Below are positions 26,400 through 34,807 of a DNA stretch of 64,000 nt, in pieces. Location of the stretch: NCBI RefSeq assembly GCF_001430825.1, contig NZ_CP010535.1, forward strand, positions 910,501 through 974,500. Direction: 5' to 3'. The notes beneath the pieces are model-generated. The model was given only the letters and a program-made list of their open reading frames with translations. It was not told where the DNA came from and did no database searches. The position numbers were made by a program, and so were the translations under genes. How positions within the stretch are numbered: position 1 is the stretch's first letter; every line of letters starts with the position of its first letter. This DNA comes from Sediminicola sp. YIK13 (GTDB lineage Bacteria > Bacteroidota > Bacteroidia > Flavobacteriales > Flavobacteriaceae).

Positions 26400-27299
26400 A
26401 TGAGCGTATCTTTATCATTCACCCAATACCCTTTTGTTTTGCATCCACGCAATATCCATAATTCACCTTACAATTTTGAAGCATTAATAAAGGCTTACCC
26501 AGCCCTAGCCCCCTTTGTCCATAAAAACCAACATGATAATTTGACTATTGACTTTTCTGTAAACGAAGCGGTGATAGCCTTGAACAGGGCACTTTTGATA
26601 CTTCATTACAGGGTTGGGTATTGGGACATCCCTGCTAATTATCTCTGTCCCCCAATTCCAGGTAGGGCAAATTACATCCATCATATTTCGGATTTGTTGG
26701 ATGCGGCCATTCATAAAGGAAGCATAGTGGGCCTCGATATTGGGGTTGGGGCCAATTGTATCTACCCTATCCTAGGAGCCCAAATTTACGGATGGCAAAT
26801 GGTAGGTGCGGATATAGACAAAACTGCAGTTGCAGGAGCACAAAGTAATGTTGACCTAACACCCAAATTGGAAAACAAGATCCAGATACGGCATCAGAGT
26901 AACAAGGCCCATATTTTTCAAGGCATCATTAAAGAGGGGGAATATTATCATTTCACCATGTGCAATCCTCCTTTTCACACTTCTAAGGAAGAAGCGGAAA
27001 AAGGAACCTTACGAAAATTAAAAAATCTTCATGGCATCAAACACCTTGCACTTAATTTTGGGGGACAGGCCAATGAATTGTGGTGCAATGGTGGTGAATC
27101 CTTGTTTATAAAAAGAATGATTAAGGAGAGCGTAGGATTTAAAAATCAGGTAGGATGGTTTACAACCCTTGTTTCCAAGAAGGAACACCTCCCCAAGATC
27201 TACAAGCAATTACAAAAGCTGAAAGCCCAATACAGCACCGTGACCATGGAACAGGGCAACAAACAAAGTAGATTTGTGGCTTGGAACTTCAAGCTCTAA
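26400..27299 (+). CDS. rlmF: 23S rRNA (adenine(1618)-N6)-methyltransferase
   Basis: A 299-residue SAM-dependent methyltransferase that modifies A1618 of 23S rRNA. The family-specific N-terminal part HPRNIHNSPYNFEALIKAYP is present. The SAM motif is LDIGVGANCIYP (Asp113) with the acidic residue in GADIDKTAV, and the catalytic NPPF is at residues 189-192. It converges with the helicase gene at 27.3 kb and has no operon partners. Confidence 0.95.
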   Translation: MSVSLSFTQYPFVLHPRNIHNSPYNFEALIKAYPALAPFVHKNQHDNLTIDFSVNEAVIALNRALLILHYRVGYWDIPANYLCPPIPGRANYIHHISDLLDAAIHKGSIVGLDIGVGANCIYPILGAQIYGWQMVGADIDKTAVAGAQSNVDLTPKLENKIQIRHQSNKAHIFQGIIKEGEYYHFTMCNPPFHTSKEEAEKGTLRKLKNLHGIKHLALNFGGQANELWCNGGESLFIKRMIKESVGFKNQVGWFTTLVSKKEHLPKIYKQLQKLKAQYSTVTMEQGNKQSRFVAWNFKL

Positions 27300-27318
27300 G
27301 TAGTTATTAAAATAAGAA

Positions 27319-28875
27319 TTACTCTTCTGGTGGTCTGCCGTGAATTTCCTCAAAAACAGTATCAAAATTATCCCTTAGATAGGCTCTTAGTTTCTTTCGA
27401 TAGTCATTGTTGAGCCAATCCACAAAATTAAAGGTACTACGGCTGATACATTTGGTATAGCGTTCTATTCTGTAATCTATATCATCCCCTAACATTTTTG
27501 CCAAAGCATAGGCATCATATACATCCTCACTATTCTCAATACAGATTTTGGCGTGATGCTCAATGGATCTTTCTAGAACAACCTTGGAAGACTCCCCATT
27601 ATTAATGGAATCGATATAAGTTTGTTTTATGTCAAAATAGACTTCCTTGGAATTGGCAAATTCCGCACGGAGTTCATCGGGCATTTCATACCTAAAATTC
27701 CCTTCAATGTCTTCATCATTAAGAAGGTTGTCCAAGTAATAATTTGGCGAGTGAAATATTTTTTGCCAGTCCAAATCAGCTCCCCAAGGTCCAAAGCGAT
27801 GGAAGTTGTTACCGAGGTCAATAACGGTAAAAGTTGCTTTATTCCTCAAAATACGGGAACCACGACCTATCATTTGGTAATAAAGTGCCAGGGATTTGGT
27901 AGCTCTGTTTAGAATGATGGTATCCACGGTTGGCTCATCGAACCCTGTGGTCAAAATACTAACCGATGTTAAAATAGCATCTGGTGTTTCCTTGAACCAT
28001 TTAAGAATTTGTTTCCGTTCTTTTTTAGTGGCAGTATTGTCCAAGTGCATAATGGGATACCCTGCCCTTCTAAAGGTGTCATATACGAATAAAGAGGTGT
28101 TGATACCGTTGTTGAAAATCAAGGTTTTCTTTCCTTTGGAGCGTTCCTCATAGGCCTGCATCAATTTTCCCAACATATCGGTTCCCGTATAAAGATCATC
28201 CGATGATTTCACGGTATAATCCCCATTGGAACCAATTTCCAAAGATGTTAATCCCACGTTATAGGAATAGGTTTCGGCCCTTGCCAAAAACTCGTTCTCT
28301 ATAAGCGCTTCAATAGTTTCCCCTACAATCAATTCATTGTAGTTGTCATTCATTGGAAGCTTGGTATTGGAACTTAGAGGGGTAGCTGTAACTCCCAGAA
28401 TAAAGGAATTTTCGAAAAATTTGAACAATTTGGTGAAAGAATTGTAATGGGCCTCATCAATGATGACCAAGCCAATATCCGATATATCGAGCTTATCGTC
28501 ATTCAATCTGTTGTTCAAGGTCTCCACCATGGCTACAAAACAGCTATATTCGTCCTGATCGTCCAAATTGGCCTTGCTGTCGACTACTTTGTTCTTCACC
28601 CCAAATTCGGTCAACATGTTGGATGTCTGCTTGCACAATTCCACTCTATGTGTCAGTACGGCCACTCTTTTGTTATGATGTTTAAGATATTGGCGTACCA
28701 TTTCAGAGAAGATTACTGTTTTCCCTCCACCCGTGGGCAATTGGTACAACAAATGGTAATCCTCAGGAGCCTCTTCAAAACATTTGAATATTTTATCTAT
28801 AGCTCCCTTCTGGTAGCTATAAAGATCTTTACCTGATTTTCTTTCTTCTGTTTCGGAGGTTTTTACTGTAGACAT
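27319..28875 (-). CDS. SF2 DEAD/DEAH helicase family protein (paralogue 1)
   Basis: A 518-residue superfamily 2 ATPase related to the type III restriction / SSL2-like helicases. Walker A is PTGGGKT (residues 47-53), motif II DEAH (140-143), motif III TATPL, and motif VI MIGRGSR. Two RecA-like domains fill residues 15-360; the C-terminal ~150 residues (with VLERSIEHHAKICIENSEDVYDA) has no named domain. A close paralogue lies at 58.6 kb. No methyltransferase or specificity subunit is nearby, so this is not part of a visible restriction system. A two-box promoter lies directly upstream. Confidence 0.88.
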   Translation of the reverse strand: MSTVKTSETEERKSGKDLYSYQKGAIDKIFKCFEEAPEDYHLLYQLPTGGGKTVIFSEMVRQYLKHHNKRVAVLTHRVELCKQTSNMLTEFGVKNKVVDSKANLDDQDEYSCFVAMVETLNNRLNDDKLDISDIGLVIIDEAHYNSFTKLFKFFENSFILGVTATPLSSNTKLPMNDNYNELIVGETIEALIENEFLARAETYSYNVGLTSLEIGSNGDYTVKSSDDLYTGTDMLGKLMQAYEERSKGKKTLIFNNGINTSLFVYDTFRRAGYPIMHLDNTATKKERKQILKWFKETPDAILTSVSILTTGFDEPTVDTIILNRATKSLALYYQMIGRGSRILRNKATFTVIDLGNNFHRFGPWGADLDWQKIFHSPNYYLDNLLNDEDIEGNFRYEMPDELRAEFANSKEVYFDIKQTYIDSINNGESSKVVLERSIEHHAKICIENSEDVYDAYALAKMLGDDIDYRIERYTKCISRSTFNFVDWLNNDYRKKLRAYLRDNFDTVFEEIHGRPPEE

Positions 28876-28894
28876 GTAGACGCTTTAGAGCCCG

Positions 28895-28927
28895 CAAAAG
28901 TACGGCCTTTATAGGCTTGAAGTCAAA
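28895..28927 (-). promoter_or_regulatory. Two-box flavobacterial promoter of helicase paralogue 1
   Basis: On the minus strand TTTG (28924-28927) is followed after 21 bases by TACTTTTG (28895-28902). Both boxes and the spacing fit the TTG-N17-23-TAnnTTTG consensus. The ATG is 20 bases past the second box, giving a short leader. Confidence 0.65.
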
Positions 28928-29075
28928 TCTTAAGTCCTAAATTATCCTAAAGTTTTTAGAAAAGGCAATTGGACCCTTAATTTTAGGTGTACAACGGGAA
29001 TATTTTGTGCATTTAACTGCTGTAAAAAGACGCTGTTAAATAGTACCTGTAAAGTGCAGAGGCACTGCTTTTATC

Positions 29076-29750
29076 TTAAACCAAGGACTTTGCTATTGAT
29101 AGAATGTTACTTCCGGTAATATCGGCTTCTTCTGCCAAAGGATATGGGAATTTTCCGGGCCTTGAAACAAAAGCAGTCATTAGTCCGGCTCTTTGGGCAC
29201 CCGCAATGTCCCATCCATGGGCGGCAATCAGCATGGAATAAATTGGCGAAGCTTTCATTTCCTTTACCACATGGGTATAGGTTAAAGGATGTGGCTTGTA
29301 CTGTTTCACATTCTCCACACTAAAAAGTTCATCAAAGAAGTGGTCAATTTCTGCAAATGCCATTTGGGCTTTCACAACCTCCATTGTGCCATTGGTCAAG
29401 GCGACCATTTTTACCCCGCTATTTTTAAGTATGGTAAGTCCTTGCACAACATCGGGATGTGGGGGTAATTTTTTTATCAAACTTAGAACATCCTTAATTT
29501 TGCTCTCAGAGATTTGCTTTTCAAATTTTTCTGCTGTCATTTTAAGCGTTGCTGCTCCTACTTTTCCAAAATCTTGGTACTTCCCTGAAATAGATTCGAC
29601 CAGTGAGTAGTGCAAAAGAGAGGAAAACCAGTTATCAAAGGCAAGTTCATTTGCCAAGGCATTGTTAATGGCCACTTTCATCGGTTTTAAATCCAATAGC
29701 GTTTCATTAACATCAAAAATGAGCAACCTTGGTTTGGAGTGCATTGGCAT
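29076..29750 (-). CDS. Haloacid dehalogenase type II (HAD superfamily)
   Basis: A 224-residue HAD hydrolase. The nucleophile Asp is in IFDVNETLL (motif I), motif II is ALTNGT, the Lys is in VKQYKPHPLTY, and motif IV reads AAHGWDIAGAQRAG, which is characteristic of L-2-haloacid dehalogenases. Such enzymes hydrolyse 2-haloacids to 2-hydroxyacids, though many family members act on other substrates. The N-terminus is MPMHSK, so Met1 or Met3 may be the start. It appears monocistronic. Confidence 0.88.
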   Translation of the reverse strand: MPMHSKPRLLIFDVNETLLDLKPMKVAINNALANELAFDNWFSSLLHYSLVESISGKYQDFGKVGAATLKMTAEKFEKQISESKIKDVLSLIKKLPPHPDVVQGLTILKNSGVKMVALTNGTMEVVKAQMAFAEIDHFFDELFSVENVKQYKPHPLTYTHVVKEMKASPIYSMLIAAHGWDIAGAQRAGLMTAFVSRPGKFPYPLAEEADITGSNILSIAKSLV

Positions 29751-29907
29751 AGTGTGTATTTGGGAATTTTGTTATGGGGTGAAAGTATAAATAAACCCAT
29801 GCACTTCAACGCCCATGAAAGTTAATTATGGGAAATTTAACGCATACCGATTAATCGATAGGATATTTATTTGATGCTAAAAGTGAGGTAAGGACATATT
29901 TTAGTAG

Positions 29908-29932
29908 AGTACTTGGAGGGTTTCCAAGTACT
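29908..29932. repeat. Perfect 10-bp inverted repeat behind the cold-shock gene
   Basis: AGTACTTGGA (29908-29917) and TCCAAGTACT (29923-29932) flank a 5-base loop, about 30 bases past the cold-shock stop. No T run follows on the minus strand, so it is either a T-less terminator, a 3' stabilising hairpin or a protein-binding site. Confidence 0.55.
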
Positions 29933-29960
29933 TTCTAAAATATAACAATGTTATTTGTAG

Positions 29961-30413
29961 CTAGATTTTCTTAACGCGAACGGCATTCATCCCCTTAAGA
30001 CCTTTTTCTAATTCAAAGGTAACTTTATCGTTCTCAAGAACTTCGTCGATAAGTCCACTCACATGGACGAAATATTTTTCTTGGGAAACACTGTCTATAA
30101 TGAAACCAAAACCTTTTGAAGTATCAAAGTAAGATACCTTACCAGTTTTGTCAGCAACTTCCTCTTCTTCGTAATCCTCTTTCTTTGGAATCCCTATTAC
30201 GATACTTTCCGCATCAACTTTCACCTTTTTTGATGGATCTGGCGGGGTATCTGTAAGATGTCCGTTTTCATCCACGTAAGCAATCATATCCTCAAAGTCT
30301 CCGCCTTTGGAATTTGCCTTACGGGCTTCTTTCTTCTTCATTTTTTCCTCACGTTTTTTCAAACGCTTTTTCTCTTTTTCTTTTTTATTAAAGGTTTCCT
30401 GTGCTCTCGCCAT
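29961..30413 (-). CDS. Cold-shock domain protein with Lys-rich N-terminal extension
   Basis: A 150-residue protein. Residues 1-35 are a Lys/Glu-rich helix (EKEKKRLKKREEKMKKKEARK); a linker with acidic patches follows; and residues about 88-150 form a CspA-type OB fold. The RNA-binding motifs are KGFGFI (RNP1) and YFVHVSGL (RNP2, with Val where many have Ile). This extended form is common in Bacteroidota and should bind single-stranded RNA or DNA. The leader between promoter box and start is about 185 bases, as in cold-induced genes. Confidence 0.92.
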   Translation of the reverse strand: MARAQETFNKKEKEKKRLKKREEKMKKKEARKANSKGGDFEDMIAYVDENGHLTDTPPDPSKKVKVDAESIVIGIPKKEDYEEEEVADKTGKVSYFDTSKGFGFIIDSVSQEKYFVHVSGLIDEVLENDKVTFELEKGLKGMNAVRVKKI

Positions 30414-30718
30414 TCGCTTATACTATTAATTTATATTTGTTAATGATTCAATTCTGTCTTTAATGTACAACTTTTCATGAGAAAATACTAAAAGAATCCT
30501 TGGAAAATATCAATCGATGCAATTGATATATCGAATACCCAATTCAGTGGTTTTAATCGAAGAAATGCAAAAATTGTTTCTTTTTGTACATAGAAACGGC
30601 TACAAAGATAGCACTACATTTTGAAATTATAAAACTCTTTGGACAATTGGTTCATATATCTCGATGATTTTGTTAAAAAACCCATCATTTTTAATTAAAC
30701 ATATTTAATAAATACGTT
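30414..30718 (-). promoter_or_regulatory. Long leader and promoter of the cold-shock gene
   Basis: A TATCTTTG box (30603-30610), a full match to TAnnTTTG, lies about 190 bases upstream of the ATG. The leader holds an 8-bp perfect inverted repeat, ATATCAAT / ATTGATAT (30507-30529), with a 7-base loop. The long AU-rich leader recalls cspA-type mRNAs whose folding changes with temperature. Nothing recognisable lies between 30611 and the MFS gene end. Confidence 0.5.
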
Positions 30719-31987
30719 TTATTCTTCAGATTCGTGTTTATCCAAATCATCTTTTAAATCCAATTTTCTGAAGGTAGGAGAGAAAATCCCAAATCCGAGA
30801 ACCGTTAACAGGGTCATAGTTCCTCCAAAGACCACCGCGGTAACCGTTCCCATCAATTTAGCGGTAAGTCCACTCTCAAAAGCTCCTAGCTCATTTGATG
30901 AACCTACAAACATCGAATTTACAGAGGATACCCGCCCTCGCATGTGGTCTGGTGTTTTTAATTGCAGGATGGTCTGTCTGATGATCATGGAAATTCCATC
31001 CGTAACACCACTAAAGAAAAGTGCTAGGACCGATATCCAAAAAGTTTGGGACAATCCAAAAATGATAATACAGATGCCAAATCCGAAGACGGCAACCAAT
31101 AGCTTCATTCCGGCATTTCTATGCAAAGGGAAATAGGCCGATGCGAACATGATAATAAAGGCTCCCACAGCGGGTGCCGCCCTTAATACCCCAAATCCCT
31201 CTGCCCCAACTTTTAGGATATCCTGCGCATAAATAGGTAATAGGGCAATGGCTCCTCCAAAGAGAACGGCAATCATATCTAGTGTGATAGCTCCAAATAT
31301 AGCTTTGGTCTTTAAGACATAGGATACCCCTTCCTTTAGGCTGGTCATCATGGACTCCCCTATTTTTGGATTCAAGATTGGTTTTTTTGGTATTTGAAAT
31401 AAAAAAACCAACGCAAGGGCAGAAAAGCCCACAATTAGGCACATAGACCAGTGAACCCCTATCCATGTTATGGAAAATCCGGCCAATGCGGGCCCAAGAA
31501 CGGAGGCCATTTGCCAAACGGAACTACTCCAAGTTGCAGCATTGGGATATATTTTTTTGGGAACTACTAAAGAAAACAAAGAGAAAACAGTTGGACCCAT
31601 AAAGGCTCTTACAAAGCCGCCCAAGAATACCAAAAAGTAAATAGAATACAGGATAATGTTGGTGGACCAATCGGCCACTATTCTTGGCCAGGTCAGTAAA
31701 AACAGCCCAAAACTTATGACAGAAAATCCAAGGAGACATTTTATGAGGAGATTTCTTTTTTCCGATTGATCTACAATATGACCCGCCAACAAGGCCATCC
31801 CCACTGCGGGAATAACCTCCATCAAACCAATAATTCCCAGGGACAACGGATTTTTTGTAATGCTGTATACCTCCCATTCTATTACCACAAATTGCATGGA
31901 CCAAGCAAAGACCATTGCAAAACGAACCAACAAAAAAATATTAAATTCCTTAAATCGCAAGGCTGCATATGGATCCTTTTTATTCAT
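30719..31987 (-). CDS. MFS transporter
   Basis: A 422-residue protein with twelve predicted helices, of the major facilitator superfamily and similar in layout to the enterobactin-exporter (EntS)-like drug-export branch. The motif A-like loop AGHIVDQSEKRNLLI lies between helices 2 and 3, and a shorter equivalent is seen in the second half (RGRVSSVNSMFVGSSNELGAF). The gene stands alone, divergent from the OmpA lipoprotein. The substrate cannot be assigned. Confidence 0.9.
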   Translation of the reverse strand: MNKKDPYAALRFKEFNIFLLVRFAMVFAWSMQFVVIEWEVYSITKNPLSLGIIGLMEVIPAVGMALLAGHIVDQSEKRNLLIKCLLGFSVISFGLFLLTWPRIVADWSTNIILYSIYFLVFLGGFVRAFMGPTVFSLFSLVVPKKIYPNAATWSSSVWQMASVLGPALAGFSITWIGVHWSMCLIVGFSALALVFLFQIPKKPILNPKIGESMMTSLKEGVSYVLKTKAIFGAITLDMIAVLFGGAIALLPIYAQDILKVGAEGFGVLRAAPAVGAFIIMFASAYFPLHRNAGMKLLVAVFGFGICIIIFGLSQTFWISVLALFFSGVTDGISMIIRQTILQLKTPDHMRGRVSSVNSMFVGSSNELGAFESGLTAKLMGTVTAVVFGGTMTLLTVLGFGIFSPTFRKLDLKDDLDKHESEE

Positions 31988-32168
31988 AAAACGTCTTCAA
32001 TTATTAGGGGTTAAATACTTCACATCAAGTTATTTGTAGTAAATATTTAAATTTTAAAGTTGACAAAACATTCGGATCCACCTTCATTTCAAAGGTGTAA
32101 AAATAAACATTAAAAAATCTAATTCTCCATTACGTCCGTATCTAATAGCAGAACATTAAATAATTATC

Positions 32169-33002
32169 ATGAAAAAAATTTCACTTAGTTTATTAACAGT
32201 AGTCCTACTTGCTTCTTGTGTTTCTAAAAAGAAATATGTGCAATTGGAACAGGAACATGGCCAAACAAAAAGTCAATTGACCAAAACTGCTGTAGAAAAG
32301 GAAGAACTTGAAGCTAAATTTGCTAAAATAGAGGCAAGAGTTGCAGATTACAATTCTAAGATCAATGAATTAACAGAAGAAAACGATGCCCAATTCGTTA
32401 CTGTTGATGGAGTTGCCGTTATTTCCAATGATGTTAAAAAACAAATGCGTGCGACATTGAAAAATGTAGCTCCCGGTAAATTAAGCGAAGCTAAAACGCT
32501 AAAAGATTCCATGAATTTGGCATTGTCCTACAATCTTCAAAAATCGATTGATACCAATACCTTGAACGAGGATGAGGATATCGCCATTGACATAGATGAG
32601 ACTGTGGTAATGATTTCTATCTCTGATAAATTGTTGTTCAATACGGCTAGTTATAATGTAAGTAGCAAAGCGAATGATATTTTGCAAAAATTGGCCAACA
32701 TCATCAATTCTGAGCCAAGTATTGAAGTTATGGTAGAAGGTCATACCGATGCCAGAACCATCAACACACCTAAGTTGGCAGACAACTGGGATTTGAGTGT
32801 AATGCGTGCTACTTCAGTAGTAAGAAAATTACAAAACGAATTCAACGTTGCTCCTGAAAAATTAATTGCTTCAGGAAGAAGTAGCTATCAGCCATTGGTA
32901 TCTAATGATACTAAAGAGGATAGGGCTAAAAATAGAAGAACTCGTATTGTGATCTTACCAAACATCGACAAGTTTTTTGCATTAATGGCCTCTAACGAAT
33001 AA
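32169..33002 (+). CDS. OmpA family lipoprotein
   Basis: A 277-residue outer-membrane lipoprotein (lipobox LLASC, Cys17). Residues about 20-75 form a coiled coil (EQEHGQTKSQLTK...). The C-terminal OmpA/MotB domain (about 155-270) binds peptidoglycan: NTASYNVSSKANDIL, then VEGHTDAR, DLSVMRATSVV and the conserved Asp/Arg pair in EDRAKNRRTRI. It probably tethers the outer membrane to the wall. It has a strong terminator and no operon partner. Confidence 0.92.
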   Translation: MKKISLSLLTVVLLASCVSKKKYVQLEQEHGQTKSQLTKTAVEKEELEAKFAKIEARVADYNSKINELTEENDAQFVTVDGVAVISNDVKKQMRATLKNVAPGKLSEAKTLKDSMNLALSYNLQKSIDTNTLNEDEDIAIDIDETVVMISISDKLLFNTASYNVSSKANDILQKLANIINSEPSIEVMVEGHTDARTINTPKLADNWDLSVMRATSVVRKLQNEFNVAPEKLIASGRSSYQPLVSNDTKEDRAKNRRTRIVILPNIDKFFALMASNE

Positions 33003-33027
33003 GTCGTCATTAAATTAAATAATTAAT

Positions 33028-33060
33028 AAAAAGGCCATCACGTTTGATGGCCTTTTTTTT
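33028..33060 (+). terminator. Bidirectional terminator between ompA-like and trehalase genes
   Basis: A 13-bp stem (AAAAAGGCCATCA / TGATGGCCTTTTT, 33028-33057) with a 4-base loop, flanked by A and T runs. It serves the OmpA lipoprotein on the plus strand and can stop the convergent trehalase transcript as well. Confidence 0.92.
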
Positions 33061-33085
33061 GTCTTACATCTAAAATTGGACTCCC

Positions 33086-34666
33086 TTATTCCATTTCATC
33101 CATTAGTTGCCTGAATCCAAGGGCAACTCCGTTGGTCCACCCAAAACCATCTTGGAGGTCATACTCACCGCCTCCAGACAAAAGGGTAACATCCTCAACA
33201 TTGTATTTTTCCATCATTTTGCCTGTATTGGCATATACTTTTTCGTTCAGTGCTAACCATCTGGTCATGATTTCCTTTGCTTCGTTATCAAAACCGTAAT
33301 TCAATAACCCCTTTACCGCAATCCACTGTAATGGTGCCCAACCATTGGGAGCATCCCATTGTTGGCCACTATTTTCCAAAGTAGTTAGTAATCCACCATC
33401 CTTTAAAAAATCATTCATCAGGTGTTCCATGACCATTTGGGCCTGTTCTTTTGTGGCAAGGTTGAAGAACAATGGAAATACTCCTGCCAATGTCATTTGA
33501 TCTCTGACTGTTGCCTTAGGAACATCCAAATCCATAAAAAATGAGTCCTTCCCGCTCCAAAACACCTTTTGTATGGCCTTCCTTCTAAGTTCGGCCTTAC
33601 TTGTAAAGGATTCTGCAACTTCCAATTCTCCTTTTAATTGGTAACCACGGGCCAATTGGGTTTCCATATAGTATAACAGGCAATTAAGGTCTACGGGTGC
33701 AATTGTGGTTGTAGTAATGGATCCGAAATCCCCAGCTTTACCATACCATCTGGTACTAAAGTCCCAACCGGATTCTGCCCCGGCCCTTAAATTGGCATAT
33801 AGTCTCTTTTTTTCGGCCTCGGTATTGAATTGAGCTGCCAAGTGTACATCCTCCTTATAGGATTCCTGTCGTGGACTATCCCGCTTATCCCAATATCTGT
33901 TTAACACAGTGCCTTCAGTAGTTTTTACAACATGCCTGGATAGTTCACCAGGTTTCAAGTCAGTCTCCCCGTCCATCCAAAAATTATATTCCTTCTCAAT
34001 GTATGGCAGGTATTCCATAAATTTCTGATCCTCCCCTTTGGTCAAGGCGGTGACCATTAAGGTATAAAATGGGGGTTGTGACCTAGAGAGGTAATAATCC
34101 CTAGTACCATTGGGTATAAAGCCCAAAGTGTCAATAAGATGGCTAAAGTTGTCCACCATATTTGTGGCTAGGGCATTTTTATTATCGGCCAAGAGTCCCT
34201 CTATGGTAAAATAACTGTCCCAATAATATATTTCTCTGAAACGCCCACCTGGCACCACATATTCTTTGGGAAGTGGTATCCTTGAAGAATGTGCCACTGC
34301 CTCATCTGGGGGCCTTGTGAGCATGCCCCAAATATTGCTGATATGTTGGTACATGTTCTTGGTGGTATCGGTTTCAAATTTTGCTGTGCTGCTGTTGAAC
34401 TGATCCGAGAAATGACTATTTACAAAAGTATTCAGATCAAAAGCTGGGTTGTTCTTTTCTTGCTCATAAAGAGTTATCAACTCTTGGTATGAACGATCCG
34501 GTACTAAGTCAACAAATGTTTTCGAATCTTTGAATACGGTGTTCATTTGTACATCCTGGAATAATTGGCTTTCATAGAAATCGATCGTGGTTTCTTTGGG
34601 CGTCTCATTTTTACAGGAAAGGAATAAGAACAGGATTAGAATGGATCCCCAATTTAAAATCTTCAT
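33086..34666 (-). CDS. Alpha,alpha-trehalase, GH37, lipoprotein form
   Basis: A 526-residue enzyme that hydrolyses trehalose to two glucose. Both GH37 signatures are complete: PGGRFREIYYWDSY (from residue 139) and QQWDAPNGWAP. The catalytic acid is in ESGWDFS and the base in GGGEYDLQDGFGWTNGV, matching Asp312 and Glu496 of the E. coli enzyme. The N-terminal signal ends FLSC (Cys18), so it is lipid-anchored and acts outside the cytoplasm. The neighbouring GH63 gene, on the same strand but with its own terminator, also targets glucosides. Confidence 0.95.
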   Translation of the reverse strand: MKILNWGSILILFLFLSCKNETPKETTIDFYESQLFQDVQMNTVFKDSKTFVDLVPDRSYQELITLYEQEKNNPAFDLNTFVNSHFSDQFNSSTAKFETDTTKNMYQHISNIWGMLTRPPDEAVAHSSRIPLPKEYVVPGGRFREIYYWDSYFTIEGLLADNKNALATNMVDNFSHLIDTLGFIPNGTRDYYLSRSQPPFYTLMVTALTKGEDQKFMEYLPYIEKEYNFWMDGETDLKPGELSRHVVKTTEGTVLNRYWDKRDSPRQESYKEDVHLAAQFNTEAEKKRLYANLRAGAESGWDFSTRWYGKAGDFGSITTTTIAPVDLNCLLYYMETQLARGYQLKGELEVAESFTSKAELRRKAIQKVFWSGKDSFFMDLDVPKATVRDQMTLAGVFPLFFNLATKEQAQMVMEHLMNDFLKDGGLLTTLENSGQQWDAPNGWAPLQWIAVKGLLNYGFDNEAKEIMTRWLALNEKVYANTGKMMEKYNVEDVTLLSGGGEYDLQDGFGWTNGVALGFRQLMDEME

Positions 34667-34715
34667 ACAGTTAGTTTTTTATAAAAATAGGATATTTTAA
34701 GATAAGGGCCGGCAA

Positions 34716-34749
34716 ACAAAAAAAAGTCCAGGAATAGCTCCCTGGACTT
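34716..34749 (-). terminator. Terminator of the GH63 gene
   Basis: A 9-bp perfect stem (AAGTCCAGG / CCTGGACTT, 34724-34749) with an 8-base loop, followed on the minus strand by TTTGTTTG. It separates the GH63 transcript from the trehalase gene. Confidence 0.88.
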
Positions 34750-34807
34750 CCTTTTTTAAGAAAAAAATTTTATAATTGGTTTGTTTAAATTGTAAAGTGT
34801 ATTAATT

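Noticed and set aside
27319-28875. Type III restriction enzyme subunit
   Set aside because: The helicase core is similar, but no endonuclease motif, methyltransferase or specificity gene is present here or at the paralogue.
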